A DNA stretch of 64,000 bases, taken from Pseudomonas sp. URMO17WK12:I11 (GTDB lineage: Bacteria; Pseudomonadota; Gammaproteobacteria; Pseudomonadales; Pseudomonadaceae). Location: NCBI RefSeq assembly GCF_007677725.1, contig NZ_VEDF01000015.1, positions 1 to 64,000 of the forward strand. The letters are read 5' to 3'. The notes below the pieces were generated by a model. That model ran no database searches, was not told the origin of the DNA, and saw nothing but the letters and a program-made list of their open reading frames with translations. A program made the position numbers and the translations under genes. This document shows positions 45,204-54,549 of this stretch, in pieces (the first letter of the stretch is position 1; the number at the start of each line of letters is the position of its first letter).

Positions 45204-45743
45204 TTAAAGATAATTAACGGTGTAACGTACGTGGGCCGAAGCGGGGCCCGCAGTCACGGTGGCGGCAGTAGAGATATAGGCGGCGCGGAACTTGAGGTCG
45301 GTTGCGCCAGTGCTGTTCAGGTCGTAGTCAGTCGATTTGCCACCTGGTGCAATGGAGGCGTTGGTGATATCCCGGATCACGATCGACACGCCCTTCGCGG
45401 CGCCCACTACCGGCGCGACTGCAAAGTAATTACCGGAACCATCGGGATCACCCTCGAAGGTGACATTGGCTTGGTCTTCAGTAATGTTGCAGCTGGCCTT
45501 GTCTGGAATGCGCACGGCAAACGTCGGTCCGTTGACTTCCTTACCGGCAGCGGTGAAATGGCCCTGTGGAACTTCACCCATAGCCAGGCGATTATCGACG
45601 CTGCCGTCTTCTGGATTGACAATTTCGATGGGGCACGTTTCCGGAGTAATGCGGCCCTCGAAAAACACCGAGCTTGCAAATGCCGAACTTCCAATCAGAC
45701 CGGACAGCAGGCCGATTGTCACTGCGATTACAGACTTTTTCAT
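45204..45743 (-). CDS. Major fimbrial pilin subunit (FimA-like)
   Basis: The 179-residue type 1 pilin has a signal peptide of about 23 residues (SSAFA). The mature protein has the pilin cysteine pair (PETCPIEI and ASCNITE), the alternating N-terminal donor strand and the C-terminal motif ending HVRYTVNYL with the penultimate Tyr. The ATG at 45743 is used; the frame extends 10 codons further without homology. It is the first gene of the operon pilin-chaperone-usher-adhesin and has a candidate regulated promoter at 45836-45880. Confidence 0.92.
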   Translation of the reverse strand: MKKSVIAVTIGLLSGLIGSSAFASSVFFEGRITPETCPIEIVNPEDGSVDNRLAMGEVPQGHFTAAGKEVNGPTFAVRIPDKASCNITEDQANVTFEGDPDGSGNYFAVAPVVGAAKGVSIVIRDITNASIAPGGKSTDYDLNSTGATDLKFRAAYISTAATVTAGPASAHVRYTVNYL

Positions 45744-45835
45744 GGCTGAACCTGATGAGTTGATAAGTATCATTGCGAGTCAGATAGACGCGGTTTTCAC
45801 GTTATATGAAGACACGTTTATTGTTCTCGGCGCTC

Positions 45836-45880
45836 ATTCTAGGTAGGGGTGCAATGCGGAGCTGTAGGAATAAGTTACAC
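45836..45880 (-). promoter_or_regulatory. Candidate activator site and promoter of the fimbrial operon
   Basis: On the minus strand, TGTAAC-N5-CCTACA (within 45863-45880) is followed after 21 nt by TAGAAT (45836-45841), a good -10 with no -35. The leader to the pilin ATG would be about 85-90 nt. The layout matches that upstream of the autotransporter. No other gene is seen in 45744-45972. Confidence 0.5.
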
Positions 45881-45972
45881 AGTGAACGGGATAAGCATTT
45901 TACATTTTGTTGAGTGGCGGGGTGTAGGCGCAAGTCACAAGCGCCCCTCTGCTGCGGGGCGCTTGCTCGGTG

Positions 45973-46380
45973 TCAGTGCTGCTGCTGGGTCGCCAGGCTG
46001 AGCTGTTGCTTGGCTTGCTGCCAATCGAACGCTTCGCCAGCCTGCTCGGCCTCATGACGCAGTTCTTCCAGGCGCTGGTACAGGTCCAGTTCGTCGTCTG
46101 GCATGAAGTGCAGGCAATCGCCAGCGAAGAACCAGAGCAGGTCACGTGGCACCAAATGGGCGATTTGCGGATAACGCTGGATTACCTGGCAAATCAGATC
46201 CTGGCCCAGGTATTGGCTTTCCAGCGGCGCCTGCGGCAACAGCGTCAACAGTTCGTCGAAGCGTTCGAGGAACAGGGCGTGGCTTTCTTCCGGCACTTGC
46301 TCCGCCTCGCCCAGCGCCACGAGGATGGTGCGCAGGTGCTGAAGCAGTAGCAGGTGATATTCCAGGTTGGGGTTGGCCAT
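45973..46380 (-). CDS. Conserved hypothetical protein (PA2817-like)
   Basis: The 135-residue, Leu- and acidic-rich, mostly helical cytoplasmic protein has no recognised domain. I recall a homologue next to the acyl-CoA dehydrogenase gene in P. aeruginosa (PA2817 beside PA2815), which agrees with the neighbour at 46449 and marks the return to core chromosome after the fimbrial cluster. It starts with MANPNLEYHLLLLQHLRT. Confidence 0.8.
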   Translation of the reverse strand: MANPNLEYHLLLLQHLRTILVALGEAEQVPEESHALFLERFDELLTLLPQAPLESQYLGQDLICQVIQRYPQIAHLVPRDLLWFFAGDCLHFMPDDELDLYQRLEELRHEAEQAGEAFDWQQAKQQLSLATQQQH

Positions 46381-46448
46381 GGAATGGGTCCTCGGTATGA
46401 CTTAAACGGGGTGCGGAGTATACGCCGCACCCCGTTGCTAGCGAAGGG

Positions 46449-48896
46449 TCAGCGTACTTTGCCAGGCTCGCCGAGCAACTGTGCTTTATCGAAGGCATCG
46501 ACATCGATCACCTTCCTTCGCGCTTGCTCGGCCGCATGCAGCCGCTGGGCATCGCCGGGTTGCAGCACACCTGCCTCGACTGCGGCGTCGATGCTGGGCT
46601 GGCCGGGTGCTGGCTGGACTTTGCCTTCCTTGATGGCCTGGTGCAGGGCCTTGCTCAGCGTAGCGGTGTCGGCGAGCAGGTCGCTGGCCCGCTGCAGCGC
46701 TGCGACAGGGTCGCTTTCTGAAGCAGGGCGGTAGCAACCGCTTAGCAATTCCTCCAGCGCAGGATCCCCCTTGCAGCGGCCAATCAGTGCCGCGACTTCG
46801 GCATCCAGTTCATCGCTCGGCCCGGTATGGCGGCGGCCGAAGGGGAACACCAACACGCGCAACGCGCAACCGACGAAGCGGTTGGGGAAGTTGTCCAGCA
46901 GCCGGTCCAGGGCTTTCTCCGCCTGGCCCAGGCTTTCTTCCATGGCCCAGCGTAGCAACGGTTGCATGTGCTCGGGCGAGCCGAGGTCGTGGTAACGCTT
47001 GAGCGCGGCGCTGGACAGGTACAGATAGCTCAGTACGTCACCCAGCCGGGCACTCAAGCGCTCGCGGCGTTTGAGGGCACCGCCCAGGAGCATCATCGAC
47101 AGGTCCGCCAGCAAGGCAAAGGCTGCCGCCTGGCGGTTGAGCGCGCGGAAATAGCCTTGGCTCAGGGCGTCGCCCGGTACGTGTTCCAAGCGCCCCAGTC
47201 CCAGGTTCAACACCAGCGTGCTCGCCGCGTTGCCAGCAGCGAACTTGATGTGCTTCATCAGCAGGTCGTCGAATTCGCGCAGCGCCTGGTCATGGTCTTC
47301 TCGACCGGCCAGGGCCATTTCCTTGAGCACGAACGGGTGGCAGCGGATAGCGCCCTGGCCGAAGATCATCAGGTTGCGCGAAAGGATATTCGCCCCCTCG
47401 ACCGTGATGAAGATCGGCGCCCCTTGCCAGTTGCGCCCCAGGTAGTTGTTCGGGCCCATGATGATGGCCTTGCCACCGTGCACGTCCATGGCGTGCTGGA
47501 TGCATTCGCGACCACGCTCGGTCAGGTGATATTTGAGGATCGCCGAGAGCACCGATGGCTTCTCGCCCAGGTCCACCGCCTTGGCGGTCAGCAGGCGTGC
47601 GCTGTCCATCAGCCAGGCGTTGCCGCCAATGCGCGCCAGCGATTCCTGGATACCTTCGAAGGCGGCCAGCGGAACATTGAATTGCTCGCGGATGCTGGCG
47701 TACTGACCGGTGACTAGGCTGGTGTATTTGGCAGCACCCGTGCCCACGGCCGGCAAGGAGATCGAGCGGCCTACCGACAGGCAATTCATCAACATCATCC
47801 AACCCTTGCCGAGCATGGCCTGGCCGCCGATCAGGAAGTCCAGCGGTATGAACACATCCTTGCCACTGTTGGGGCCGTTCATGAACGCAGCGCCCAGCGG
47901 CAGGTGGCGTTTACCAATGTCGACACCGGGGGTATCGGTGGGGATCAGCGCCAGGCTGATGCCCAGCTCTTCCTCCTCGCCCAGCAGATGTTCCGGGTCG
48001 TAGGCTTTGAACGCCAGGCCCAGCAGGGTGGCGACCGGGCCGAGGGTGATGTAGCGCTTTTCCCAATTCAGGCGCAGGCCAAGCACTTCTTCGCCCTGCC
48101 ATTGGCCCTTGCAGACCACCCCGGTGTCGGGCATGGCGCCGGCATCGGAGCCGGCCAGCGGGCCGGTGAGGGCGAAACAGGGGATGTCCTCGCCGCGCGC
48201 CAGGCGTGGTAGGTAGTGGTTGCGTTGTTCATCGGTACCATAATGCAACAGCAACTCGGCAGGGCCCAGGGAGTTGGGCACCATGACAGTGGAGGCCAGG
48301 TCACCGCTGCGGGTGGCCAGCTTCATCGCCACCTGGGAGTGGGCGTAGGCAGAGAAGCCCTTGCCGCCGTATTCTTTTGGGATGATCAGGGCGAAGAAGC
48401 CGTTTTCCTTGATATGCGCCCAGGCTTCCGGCGGCAGGTCGAGATCCTGGCCGATCTGCCAGTCGCTGACCATGGCGCACAGTGCTTCGGTCGGGCCGTC
48501 GATGAACGCCTGTTCTTCCTGGGTGAGCGTAGGCGCTGGGTAGCTGAGCAAAGTGCGCCAGTCGGGACGGCCACTGAACAGCTCGCCATCCCACCAGACG
48601 GTGCCGGCGTCGATCGCTTCGCGTTCTGTCTGCGACATTGGCGGAAGGGTGCGCTGGAACCACTTGAAGATAGGCGCCGTGAACACCTTGCGGCGCCATT
48701 GCGGCAGCGCGACGAGCGCAAGGTTGACTGCCAGCACCGCCCAGATCAGCGCCAGCAACCAGCCGGGGACGCTGCTGAAGATACCCATCAACAGCACGTA
48801 AGCGGCGACGATGCCCAGTATCTGCAGGGACGGCAGGCGCCGGTGCATCAGGTACGCCGTGCCGATCACCAGCACTACCAACCACAACAGCAACAT
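46449..48896 (-). CDS. fadE: FadE-type acyl-CoA dehydrogenase
   Basis: The 815-residue enzyme catalyses the first step of fatty acid beta-oxidation using FAD. Two to three N-terminal hydrophobic segments (residues 1-65) anchor it to the membrane. The dehydrogenase domain follows (about 80-560) with FALTGPLAGSDAGA and GPNNYLGRNWQGAPI segments, then the C-terminal FadE-specific domain (about 560-815). The length matches E. coli FadE (814). A perfect AAGGAGG lies before the ATG. It is divergent from the glutathione transferase gene. Confidence 0.94.
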   Translation of the reverse strand: MLLLWLVVLVIGTAYLMHRRLPSLQILGIVAAYVLLMGIFSSVPGWLLALIWAVLAVNLALVALPQWRRKVFTAPIFKWFQRTLPPMSQTEREAIDAGTVWWDGELFSGRPDWRTLLSYPAPTLTQEEQAFIDGPTEALCAMVSDWQIGQDLDLPPEAWAHIKENGFFALIIPKEYGGKGFSAYAHSQVAMKLATRSGDLASTVMVPNSLGPAELLLHYGTDEQRNHYLPRLARGEDIPCFALTGPLAGSDAGAMPDTGVVCKGQWQGEEVLGLRLNWEKRYITLGPVATLLGLAFKAYDPEHLLGEEEELGISLALIPTDTPGVDIGKRHLPLGAAFMNGPNSGKDVFIPLDFLIGGQAMLGKGWMMLMNCLSVGRSISLPAVGTGAAKYTSLVTGQYASIREQFNVPLAAFEGIQESLARIGGNAWLMDSARLLTAKAVDLGEKPSVLSAILKYHLTERGRECIQHAMDVHGGKAIIMGPNNYLGRNWQGAPIFITVEGANILSRNLMIFGQGAIRCHPFVLKEMALAGREDHDQALREFDDLLMKHIKFAAGNAASTLVLNLGLGRLEHVPGDALSQGYFRALNRQAAAFALLADLSMMLLGGALKRRERLSARLGDVLSYLYLSSAALKRYHDLGSPEHMQPLLRWAMEESLGQAEKALDRLLDNFPNRFVGCALRVLVFPFGRRHTGPSDELDAEVAALIGRCKGDPALEELLSGCYRPASESDPVAALQRASDLLADTATLSKALHQAIKEGKVQPAPGQPSIDAAVEAGVLQPGDAQRLHAAEQARRKVIDVDAFDKAQLLGEPGKVR

Positions 48897-49100
48897 AATC
48901 GGTCCTCCTTGGAACCAGGGGCTTGAGCCGTCCAGGACAGCTTAGTCGCAACACTGAGAACGGCAGGGTCAGAACAGTGACAGGGTGTGGCAGCAGGAGT
49001 TTCAGCTCGGCAGGGGACGTATCGGCCTGTTCGTGGGTCAGTACAGACAAGCAGGCGCTGGAGTAGACTGAGCCACCTGTTGACTGAAAAGGACGTTGTC

Positions 49101-49724
49101 ATGCTGAAGATCTGGGGCCGCAAGAATTCGAGCAACGTGCGCAAGGCGTTGTGGATTGCCCACGAACTGGGCCTGGATTTCCAGTCCATCGATGCCGGTG
49201 GCGCCTTTGGTGTGGTCGACGAGCCGCAGTACCGAGCCCTCAACCCCAACGGCCTGGTGCCAATGCTGCAAGAGGGTGACCTTACGCTGTGGGAGTCCAA
49301 TGCCATCGTGCGCTACCTGTGCGCCCAATACGGCGCGGAGCAGGGCTGGTACCTGGAAGACCCACGCCAGCGAGCCCTGGCCGACAAGTGGATGGACTGG
49401 ACCACATCGGCTTTCGCCGCGCCGTTTCGCCCGTTGTTCTGGGGGGTGTTGCGCACCCCGGAGGATCAACGTGACTGGGTCGCCATTAATGCTGCCCACA
49501 AGCAGTGCGCGCAACTGCTGGCCATCGCCGATCAGACGCTTGCCACGCAGCCTTACCTTTCCGGCGAACGCATCGGCATGGGGGACATACCGCTGGGCAG
49601 TTTCGTCTACGCCTGGTTCGAAATGCCGATCGAGCGCCCGCCGTTGTACCACCTCGAAGCCTGGTACCAGCGCCTCAAAGCGCGTCCCGCCTACCAACGC
49701 GCGGTGATGACGGCGCTAACCTGA
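49101..49724 (+). CDS. Glutathione S-transferase family protein
   Basis: The 207-residue protein has the thioredoxin-fold N-terminal domain MLKIWGRKNSSNVRKALW, with the catalytic Ser in the SSNV position, NPNGLVPML with the cis-Pro, and WESNAIVRYL for glutathione binding. An all-helical C-terminal domain with the N-capping YLSGERIGMGDIPLG segment follows. The ATG at 49101 is preceded by aaagga. The substrate is unknown; it sits next to a two-gene ABC exporter without overlap. Confidence 0.9.
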   Translation: MLKIWGRKNSSNVRKALWIAHELGLDFQSIDAGGAFGVVDEPQYRALNPNGLVPMLQEGDLTLWESNAIVRYLCAQYGAEQGWYLEDPRQRALADKWMDWTTSAFAAPFRPLFWGVLRTPEDQRDWVAINAAHKQCAQLLAIADQTLATQPYLSGERIGMGDIPLGSFVYAWFEMPIERPPLYHLEAWYQRLKARPAYQRAVMTALT

Positions 49725-49743
49725 TCGAACACCACAGCGCTTC

Positions 49744-49756
49744 GATAGTCACTATC
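49744..49756. promoter_or_regulatory. 13-bp palindrome upstream of the ABC operon
   Basis: GATAGT-C-ACTATC is a perfect palindrome about 110 bp before the ABC ATPase start. It may be an operator. No regulator gene is adjacent and the assignment is speculative. Confidence 0.25.
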
Positions 49757-49866
49757 AACATCCTTGACTGTACTTGTGCGGCCTGCGCTTGCAACATGGC
49801 CGCACCTCATGCGCCAGTGCTGCACCTGGCGTGTCCCGCACCTTATTTTTCGGTAAGTGACCTGCT

Positions 49867-50799
49867 ATGAGTTCTGCCCTGTCCATTCGACAGTTGACCA
49901 AGACCTACGGCAACGGCTTTCAAGCCCTCAAGGGCATCGACCTCGACGTTGCCGAAGGCGATTTCTTTGCATTGCTTGGCCCCAATGGTGCCGGCAAGTC
50001 CACCACCATCGGCATCCTCTCGACCCTGGTCAACAAGACCAGCGGCACGGTCAACGTGTTCGGCCACGACCTGGACCGTCAGCCGGCGGCGCTCAAGCGT
50101 TGCCTGGGCGTGGTGCCGCAGGAATTCAACTTCAATCAGTTCGAGAAGTGCTTCGACATCGTCGTCACCCAGGCCGGCTACTACGGCATCCCGGCGAGGA
50201 TCGCCAAGGAGCGCGCCGAGCAGTATCTGACCCAGCTAGGTCTGTGGGACAAGCGTGATGTGCCTTCGCGCTCGCTGTCGGGGGGCATGAAGCGACGTTT
50301 GATGATCGCCCGGGCGTTGATCCACGAACCGCGCCTGTTGATTCTCGACGAGCCCACTGCCGGCGTGGACATCGAATTGCGCCGCTCGATGTGGAGCTTT
50401 CTGACCGAGCTGAACCAGAAGGGCATCACCATCATCCTCACCACCCATTACCTGGAAGAGGCTGAGCAGCTGTGCCGCAACATCGGCATCATCGACCATG
50501 GCACCATCGTCGAGAACACCAGCATGCGCCAGCTGCTGGGCAAGCTGCATGTCGAAACGTTCGTGCTCGACCTCAACCAGGACTTGGCCGCAGCGCCTGT
50601 GTTGCAGGGCTACCCGTGCCGACTGCTGACGCCGCACACCCTTGAGGTGCAGGTGGACAAGGACATCGGCATTACCGCGCTGTTCGGTCAGCTGGCCCTG
50701 CAGAACATCGAGGTGCAAAGCCTGCGCAACAAGACCAACCGTCTCGAGGAGTTGTTCGTGTCCCTGGTAGAAAAAAACCTGTCGAAGGTGGCGGTATGA
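49867..50799 (+). CDS. ABC transporter ATP-binding protein (YadG-like)
   Basis: The 310-residue ATPase has Walker A GPNGAGKSTT near residue 40, Q-loop PQEFNFN, signature LSGGMKRRL, Walker B LLILDEPTAGVD and the H-loop TTHYLEEAE. It pairs with the ABC-2 permease downstream, whose GTG/ATG overlaps its stop codon. This YadG/YadH-type exporter is conserved in proteobacteria. The transported substrate is not established. Confidence 0.93.
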   Translation: MSSALSIRQLTKTYGNGFQALKGIDLDVAEGDFFALLGPNGAGKSTTIGILSTLVNKTSGTVNVFGHDLDRQPAALKRCLGVVPQEFNFNQFEKCFDIVVTQAGYYGIPARIAKERAEQYLTQLGLWDKRDVPSRSLSGGMKRRLMIARALIHEPRLLILDEPTAGVDIELRRSMWSFLTELNQKGITIILTTHYLEEAEQLCRNIGIIDHGTIVENTSMRQLLGKLHVETFVLDLNQDLAAAPVLQGYPCRLLTPHTLEVQVDKDIGITALFGQLALQNIEVQSLRNKTNRLEELFVSLVEKNLSKVAV

Positions 50800-51575
50800 G
50801 TGTGGAACTGCGCACCAACTGGGTCGCCCTGAACACCATCGTCTACCGTGAAGTGCGCCGTTTTTTGCGCATCTGGCCGCAAACCTTGCTACCCCCGGCC
50901 ATTACCATGGTCTTGTATTTCGTCATTTTCGGGAACCTGATCGGCCGGCAGATCGGTGACATGGGCGGCTTCACCTACATGCAGTACATTGTGCCGGGGC
51001 TGATCATGATGTCGGTGATCACCAACTCGTATGGCAACGTGGTGTCGAGCTTCTTTGGCAGCAAGTTCCAGCGCTCGATCGAAGAACTGATGGTCTCACC
51101 GGTCTCGCCGCACACCATTTTGATCGGCTATGCGTTGGGTGGCGTACTGCGTGGGCTGGCAGTCGGGGTGATCGTGACCATCCTGTCGATGTTCTTCACC
51201 GATTTGCAAGTGCATCACCTGGGCGTGACCGTGATCGTGGTGTTGCTGACGGCGACCATTTTCTCGTTGCTGGGCTTCGTCAATGCGGTGTTCGCGCGCA
51301 ACTTCGACGATATCTCGATCATTCCGACCTTCGTGCTGACGCCGCTGACCTACCTGGGCGGAGTGTTCTACTCGATCAACTTGCTACCGCCTTTCTGGCA
51401 GACGGTGTCCCTGGCCAACCCGGTGCTGCACATGGTCAATTCGTTCCGCTACGGCATTCTAGGGGTGTCGGACATCAGTATCGGGACGGCGATCACCTTC
51501 ATGCTGGTGGCTACCGCCGTGCTTTATCTGCTGTGCGTTCGCCTGCTGGTCAGTGGCCGCGGCATGCGCGCCTGA
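50796..51575 (+). CDS. ABC-2 type transporter permease (YadH-like)
   Basis: The 259-residue inner-membrane protein has six predicted helices and the ABC-2 family segment VPGLIMMSVITNSYGNVVSSFFGSKFQ. It overlaps the ATPase gene by 4 bp (ATGA). Its last 117 bp overlap the 3' end of the convergent DUF2062 gene. The C-terminus LCVRLLVSGRGMRA is the normal family end, so the overlap arises from the extended tail of the opposite gene. Confidence 0.92.
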   Translation: MSVELRTNWVALNTIVYREVRRFLRIWPQTLLPPAITMVLYFVIFGNLIGRQIGDMGGFTYMQYIVPGLIMMSVITNSYGNVVSSFFGSKFQRSIEELMVSPVSPHTILIGYALGGVLRGLAVGVIVTILSMFFTDLQVHHLGVTVIVVLLTATIFSLLGFVNAVFARNFDDISIIPTFVLTPLTYLGGVFYSINLLPPFWQTVSLANPVLHMVNSFRYGILGVSDISIGTAITFMLVATAVLYLLCVRLLVSGRGMRA

Positions 51576-52085
51576 TAGCCGTTGCTTGCGCCGGCGCCAT
51601 TGCCGGCCAATCCACCAGCGCCAGTACAGCAGGGTGGTGAAGTAGGCGGCGACGCCCAACACCACCGCGCACACGATCGAGCCCAGCAGGAACGGCTGCC
51701 ACATCGTGCCAAGCTGGTCGGTGATCCACTCGAACGTGAGCGCTTCGGGCAGGCTGCGCGGCGGTATCTGCATCAGCCAGGCGCCGGTCATGTAGGTCAC
51801 GAAAAACACCGGCGGCATGGTCAGCGGGTTGGTCAGCCAGACCAGGCTGACCGCGATCGGCAGGTTGCCCCTTACCGGAATCGCCAATGCAGCGGCCAGC
51901 AGCATCTGCATGGGGATCGGAATCAGCGCTGCGAACAAGCCCACGCCCATGGCCCTGGCCACTGAATGGCGATTGAGATGCCACAGGTTGGGGTCGTGCA
52001 GCAACGTGCCGAAAAAGCGTAAGGACTTGTGTTCCCGAATGCTGGTCGGATCCGGCATGAAGCGTTTGAAGAGTCGGCGCGGCAT
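51459..52085 (-). CDS. DUF2062 membrane protein with extended hydrophilic tail
   Basis: The 208-residue protein has the DUF2062 layout: a basic amphipathic start (MPRRLFKRFMPDP), HLNRHSVARAMGVGLFAALIPIPMQML, WLTNPLTMPPVFF and about four membrane helices up to residue 160. The last 40 or so residues (rich in Gln, His, Arg, Asp) are hydrophilic and are encoded opposite the 3' end of the ABC permease. Function is unknown; the family is conserved in gammaproteobacteria. The start at 52085 is chosen by family N-terminus. Confidence 0.85.
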   Translation of the reverse strand: MPRRLFKRFMPDPTSIREHKSLRFFGTLLHDPNLWHLNRHSVARAMGVGLFAALIPIPMQMLLAAALAIPVRGNLPIAVSLVWLTNPLTMPPVFFVTYMTGAWLMQIPPRSLPEALTFEWITDQLGTMWQPFLLGSIVCAVVLGVAAYFTTLLYWRWWIGRQWRRRKQRLSGAHAAATDQQANAQQIKHGGSHQHEGDRRPDTDVRHP

Positions 52086-52226
52086 GTGGGCTCCCGGGGC
52101 GTTGATCGGGGAAGTATGCCCCGATTCCCGGACTCGCTCGTTTAGAGTTTGTGACAATTGTTGAGCAGGCCCATGCGGCTTTTCAGCTATGCCTGAGTCA
52201 GCGATGACGCAGTGGAGCTCTAATGC

Positions 52227-54434
52227 ATGCGCACAGGGATGTTCGCCCTCGCACTCGGGTTGGTTGCCCCGGTGTTTCTACCCGTCTTGCCGTCGGTCGG
52301 ATGGCTGCTGGCGCTGCTCGTGGCCGGCAGTCTGTGCTTGCCTAGCCGTTACTGGCCGATGGGCATGCTGTTGCTGGGGTTTTGCTGGGCCTGCTGGTCA
52401 GCCCAGCGGGCGCTGGATGATCGGCTACCTGCCACGCTGGACGGGCGAACCCTGTGGCTCGAGGGTCAGGTGGTGGGGCTGCCGACGCGTACCGCGCAAG
52501 GTGTGAGGTTCGAGCTGGCCCAACCCCATTCACGCCGCGCCGAGCTGCCGCAGCGCCTGCAATTGAGCTGGTTCGATGGCCCAACCCTGCACGCGGGCGA
52601 ACGCTGGCGCCTGGCGGTCACGCTGCAGCGCCCGGCCGGCTTGCTGAATCCCCATGCTGCCGACCGAGAGGCCCAGTTGCTGGCCAGGCGAATTGGTGCC
52701 ACCGGCACGGTGAAAGCGGGTCGGGTGCTGGCGGCGCTGCAGCCAGGTTGGCGCGGTGCACTGCGCGAACGCCTGCTTGCGGTGGACGCCTTCGGCCAGC
52801 AAGCGGCCTTGGTGGCGCTGATACTGGGTGACGGGGCAGGCCTGGGGCGTGAGCAATGGCAGGCGCTGCAGGCGACCGGCACGGTACACTTGCTGGTGAT
52901 CTCCGGGCAGCACATCGGCTTGGTGGCAGGCCTGCTCTACGCCCTGATCGCAGGGCTGGCCCGCTGGGGGCTGTGGCCTGGCCGCTGGCCTTGGCTGCCG
53001 TTTGCCTGCGTTATCGCGCTTGGCGCGGCACTGGGCTACGGCTGGCTGGCGGGGTGGGGGGTTCCGGTGCAGCGTGCGTGTCTGATGCTGGCGGTGGTAC
53101 TGCTCTGGCGCCTGCGTTTTCGCCAGCTCGGCGCAGGGTTCGCGCTGCTGCTGGCGTTCGATCTGGTGCTGCTGGCCGAGCCCCTGGCTGCGCTGCTACC
53201 AGGCTTCTGGCTGTCATTCTCGGCGGTGGCGGTGCTGATCTATTGTTTCGCTGCACGGCTGGGCGCCTGGCGGCCCTGGCAAGCCTGGACGCATGCGCAG
53301 TGGGTGATTGCCGTGGGGTTGTTGCCGGTGTTGCTGGCCACCGGTTTGCCGGTGAGCGTGAGCGCGCCGCTGGCCAACCTGTTGGCGGTGCCGTGGGTGA
53401 GCGTGGCCGTACTGCCGCTGGCCCTGCTCGGCACCCTGTTATTGCCCCTGGGCGGCGTTGGCGAAGCGTTGCTGTGGATCGCCGGTGGTCTGCTCGAGAT
53501 CTTGTTTCGCCTGCTGACGTGGATCGCGCACTGGCGCCCGGCCTGGCAACCGCCGGCATTGCCGCTGTGGAGCTGGATCCTGGTAAGCCTGGGCACACTG
53601 TTGCTGCTAATGCCTCGCGGGGTGCCACTGCGGGCACCGGGCGGCGCGCTATTGCTGGCTTTGTGGGTGCCACGCGACATGCCACAGTTCGGTGAAGCGC
53701 AGGTCTGGCACCTGGATGTTGGGCAAGGACTGGCGGTGCTTTTGCGCACGCAGAATCACAGTCTGTTGTACGACGCAGGACCCGTTAGAGGCGAAAACGA
53801 CCTCGGTGAGCGGGTCGTTCTGCCCACCTTGCGCAAGCTTGGCATCGACCAGCTCGACCTGCTGCTGGTCAGCCATGCCCACGCCGACCATGCCGGCGGC
53901 GCCCGGGCCATTGCCAGCGGTTTGCCGGTGCAGCAGGTGCTCGGTGGCGAAGTGCTCGACGATCTGCCGATGCAGCCGTGCCGCAGCGGTCAGCGTTGGA
54001 CCTGGGACGGGGTGCACTTTTCGTTATGGCGCTGGGCCGATGCCCGCAGCAGTAACGACGGCTCCTGTGTGCTGCTGGTGGAGGCGCAGGGCGAGCGCCT
54101 GTTGTTGGCCGGCGATATGGAAGCCGCGGCGGAGCGGGCCTGGCTCGGTGCCCACGAGGCGCAGCGCATCGACTGGCTGCAGGCGCCGCACCATGGCAGC
54201 CGCAGCTCTTCGACCGAAGCCTTCATCGCTGCCACGGCACCACGTGGCGTGCTCATATCGCGCGGGCGCAACAACAGCTTCGGTCATCCGCATGCGCAGG
54301 TGCTGGAGCGGTACCGACAGCATGGGCTGGCCGTACACGATACGGCCAGGGAAGGGGCGTTGCGTCTGTTGTTGGGTGCCCGCCAGAATGTCGAGAGCGT
54401 ACGCCAGCAGCGGCGCTTCTGGCGTACGCCGTGA
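52227..54434 (+). CDS. comEC: DNA internalization-related competence protein ComEC/Rec2
   Basis: The 735-residue protein is the inner-membrane channel for transforming DNA. It has N-terminal helices, the OB-like soluble domain (about 60-170), the competence domain with about eight helices (about 190-480; LLVISGQHIGLVAGL is the family signature), and a C-terminal metallo-beta-lactamase domain (about 500-735) with HAHADHAGG and HHGSRSSSTEAF metal-binding motifs. All domains are intact, so the protein should be functional if other competence genes are present. It stands upstream of exbB in the common pseudomonad order. Confidence 0.93.
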   Translation: MRTGMFALALGLVAPVFLPVLPSVGWLLALLVAGSLCLPSRYWPMGMLLLGFCWACWSAQRALDDRLPATLDGRTLWLEGQVVGLPTRTAQGVRFELAQPHSRRAELPQRLQLSWFDGPTLHAGERWRLAVTLQRPAGLLNPHAADREAQLLARRIGATGTVKAGRVLAALQPGWRGALRERLLAVDAFGQQAALVALILGDGAGLGREQWQALQATGTVHLLVISGQHIGLVAGLLYALIAGLARWGLWPGRWPWLPFACVIALGAALGYGWLAGWGVPVQRACLMLAVVLLWRLRFRQLGAGFALLLAFDLVLLAEPLAALLPGFWLSFSAVAVLIYCFAARLGAWRPWQAWTHAQWVIAVGLLPVLLATGLPVSVSAPLANLLAVPWVSVAVLPLALLGTLLLPLGGVGEALLWIAGGLLEILFRLLTWIAHWRPAWQPPALPLWSWILVSLGTLLLLMPRGVPLRAPGGALLLALWVPRDMPQFGEAQVWHLDVGQGLAVLLRTQNHSLLYDAGPVRGENDLGERVVLPTLRKLGIDQLDLLLVSHAHADHAGGARAIASGLPVQQVLGGEVLDDLPMQPCRSGQRWTWDGVHFSLWRWADARSSNDGSCVLLVEAQGERLLLAGDMEAAAERAWLGAHEAQRIDWLQAPHHGSRSSSTEAFIAATAPRGVLISRGRNNSFGHPHAQVLERYRQHGLAVHDTAREGALRLLLGARQNVESVRQQRRFWRTP

Positions 54435-54485
54435 CGCTGTGGTCGCCCGCCAGTTGCCCCGGCGCAGTCACATTTCCCTGATCTC

Positions 54486-54515
54486 TGGCAGATGAGCGGG
54501 TGGCGCGCCTATGGT
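54486..54515 (+). promoter_or_regulatory. Candidate promoter of the exbB-murB operon
   Basis: CTGGCA (54486-54491) and TATGGT (54510-54515) are 18 nt apart, 35 nt upstream of the exbB start. The match is moderate. Confidence 0.35.
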
Positions 54516-54549
54516 AGAGTGGCGGCCTTTTTGCGAGGGGGCGTTTACT

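Noticed and set aside
15538..45743. Prophage or transposon origin
   Set aside because: No phage structural genes, transposases or terminal inverted repeats were seen.
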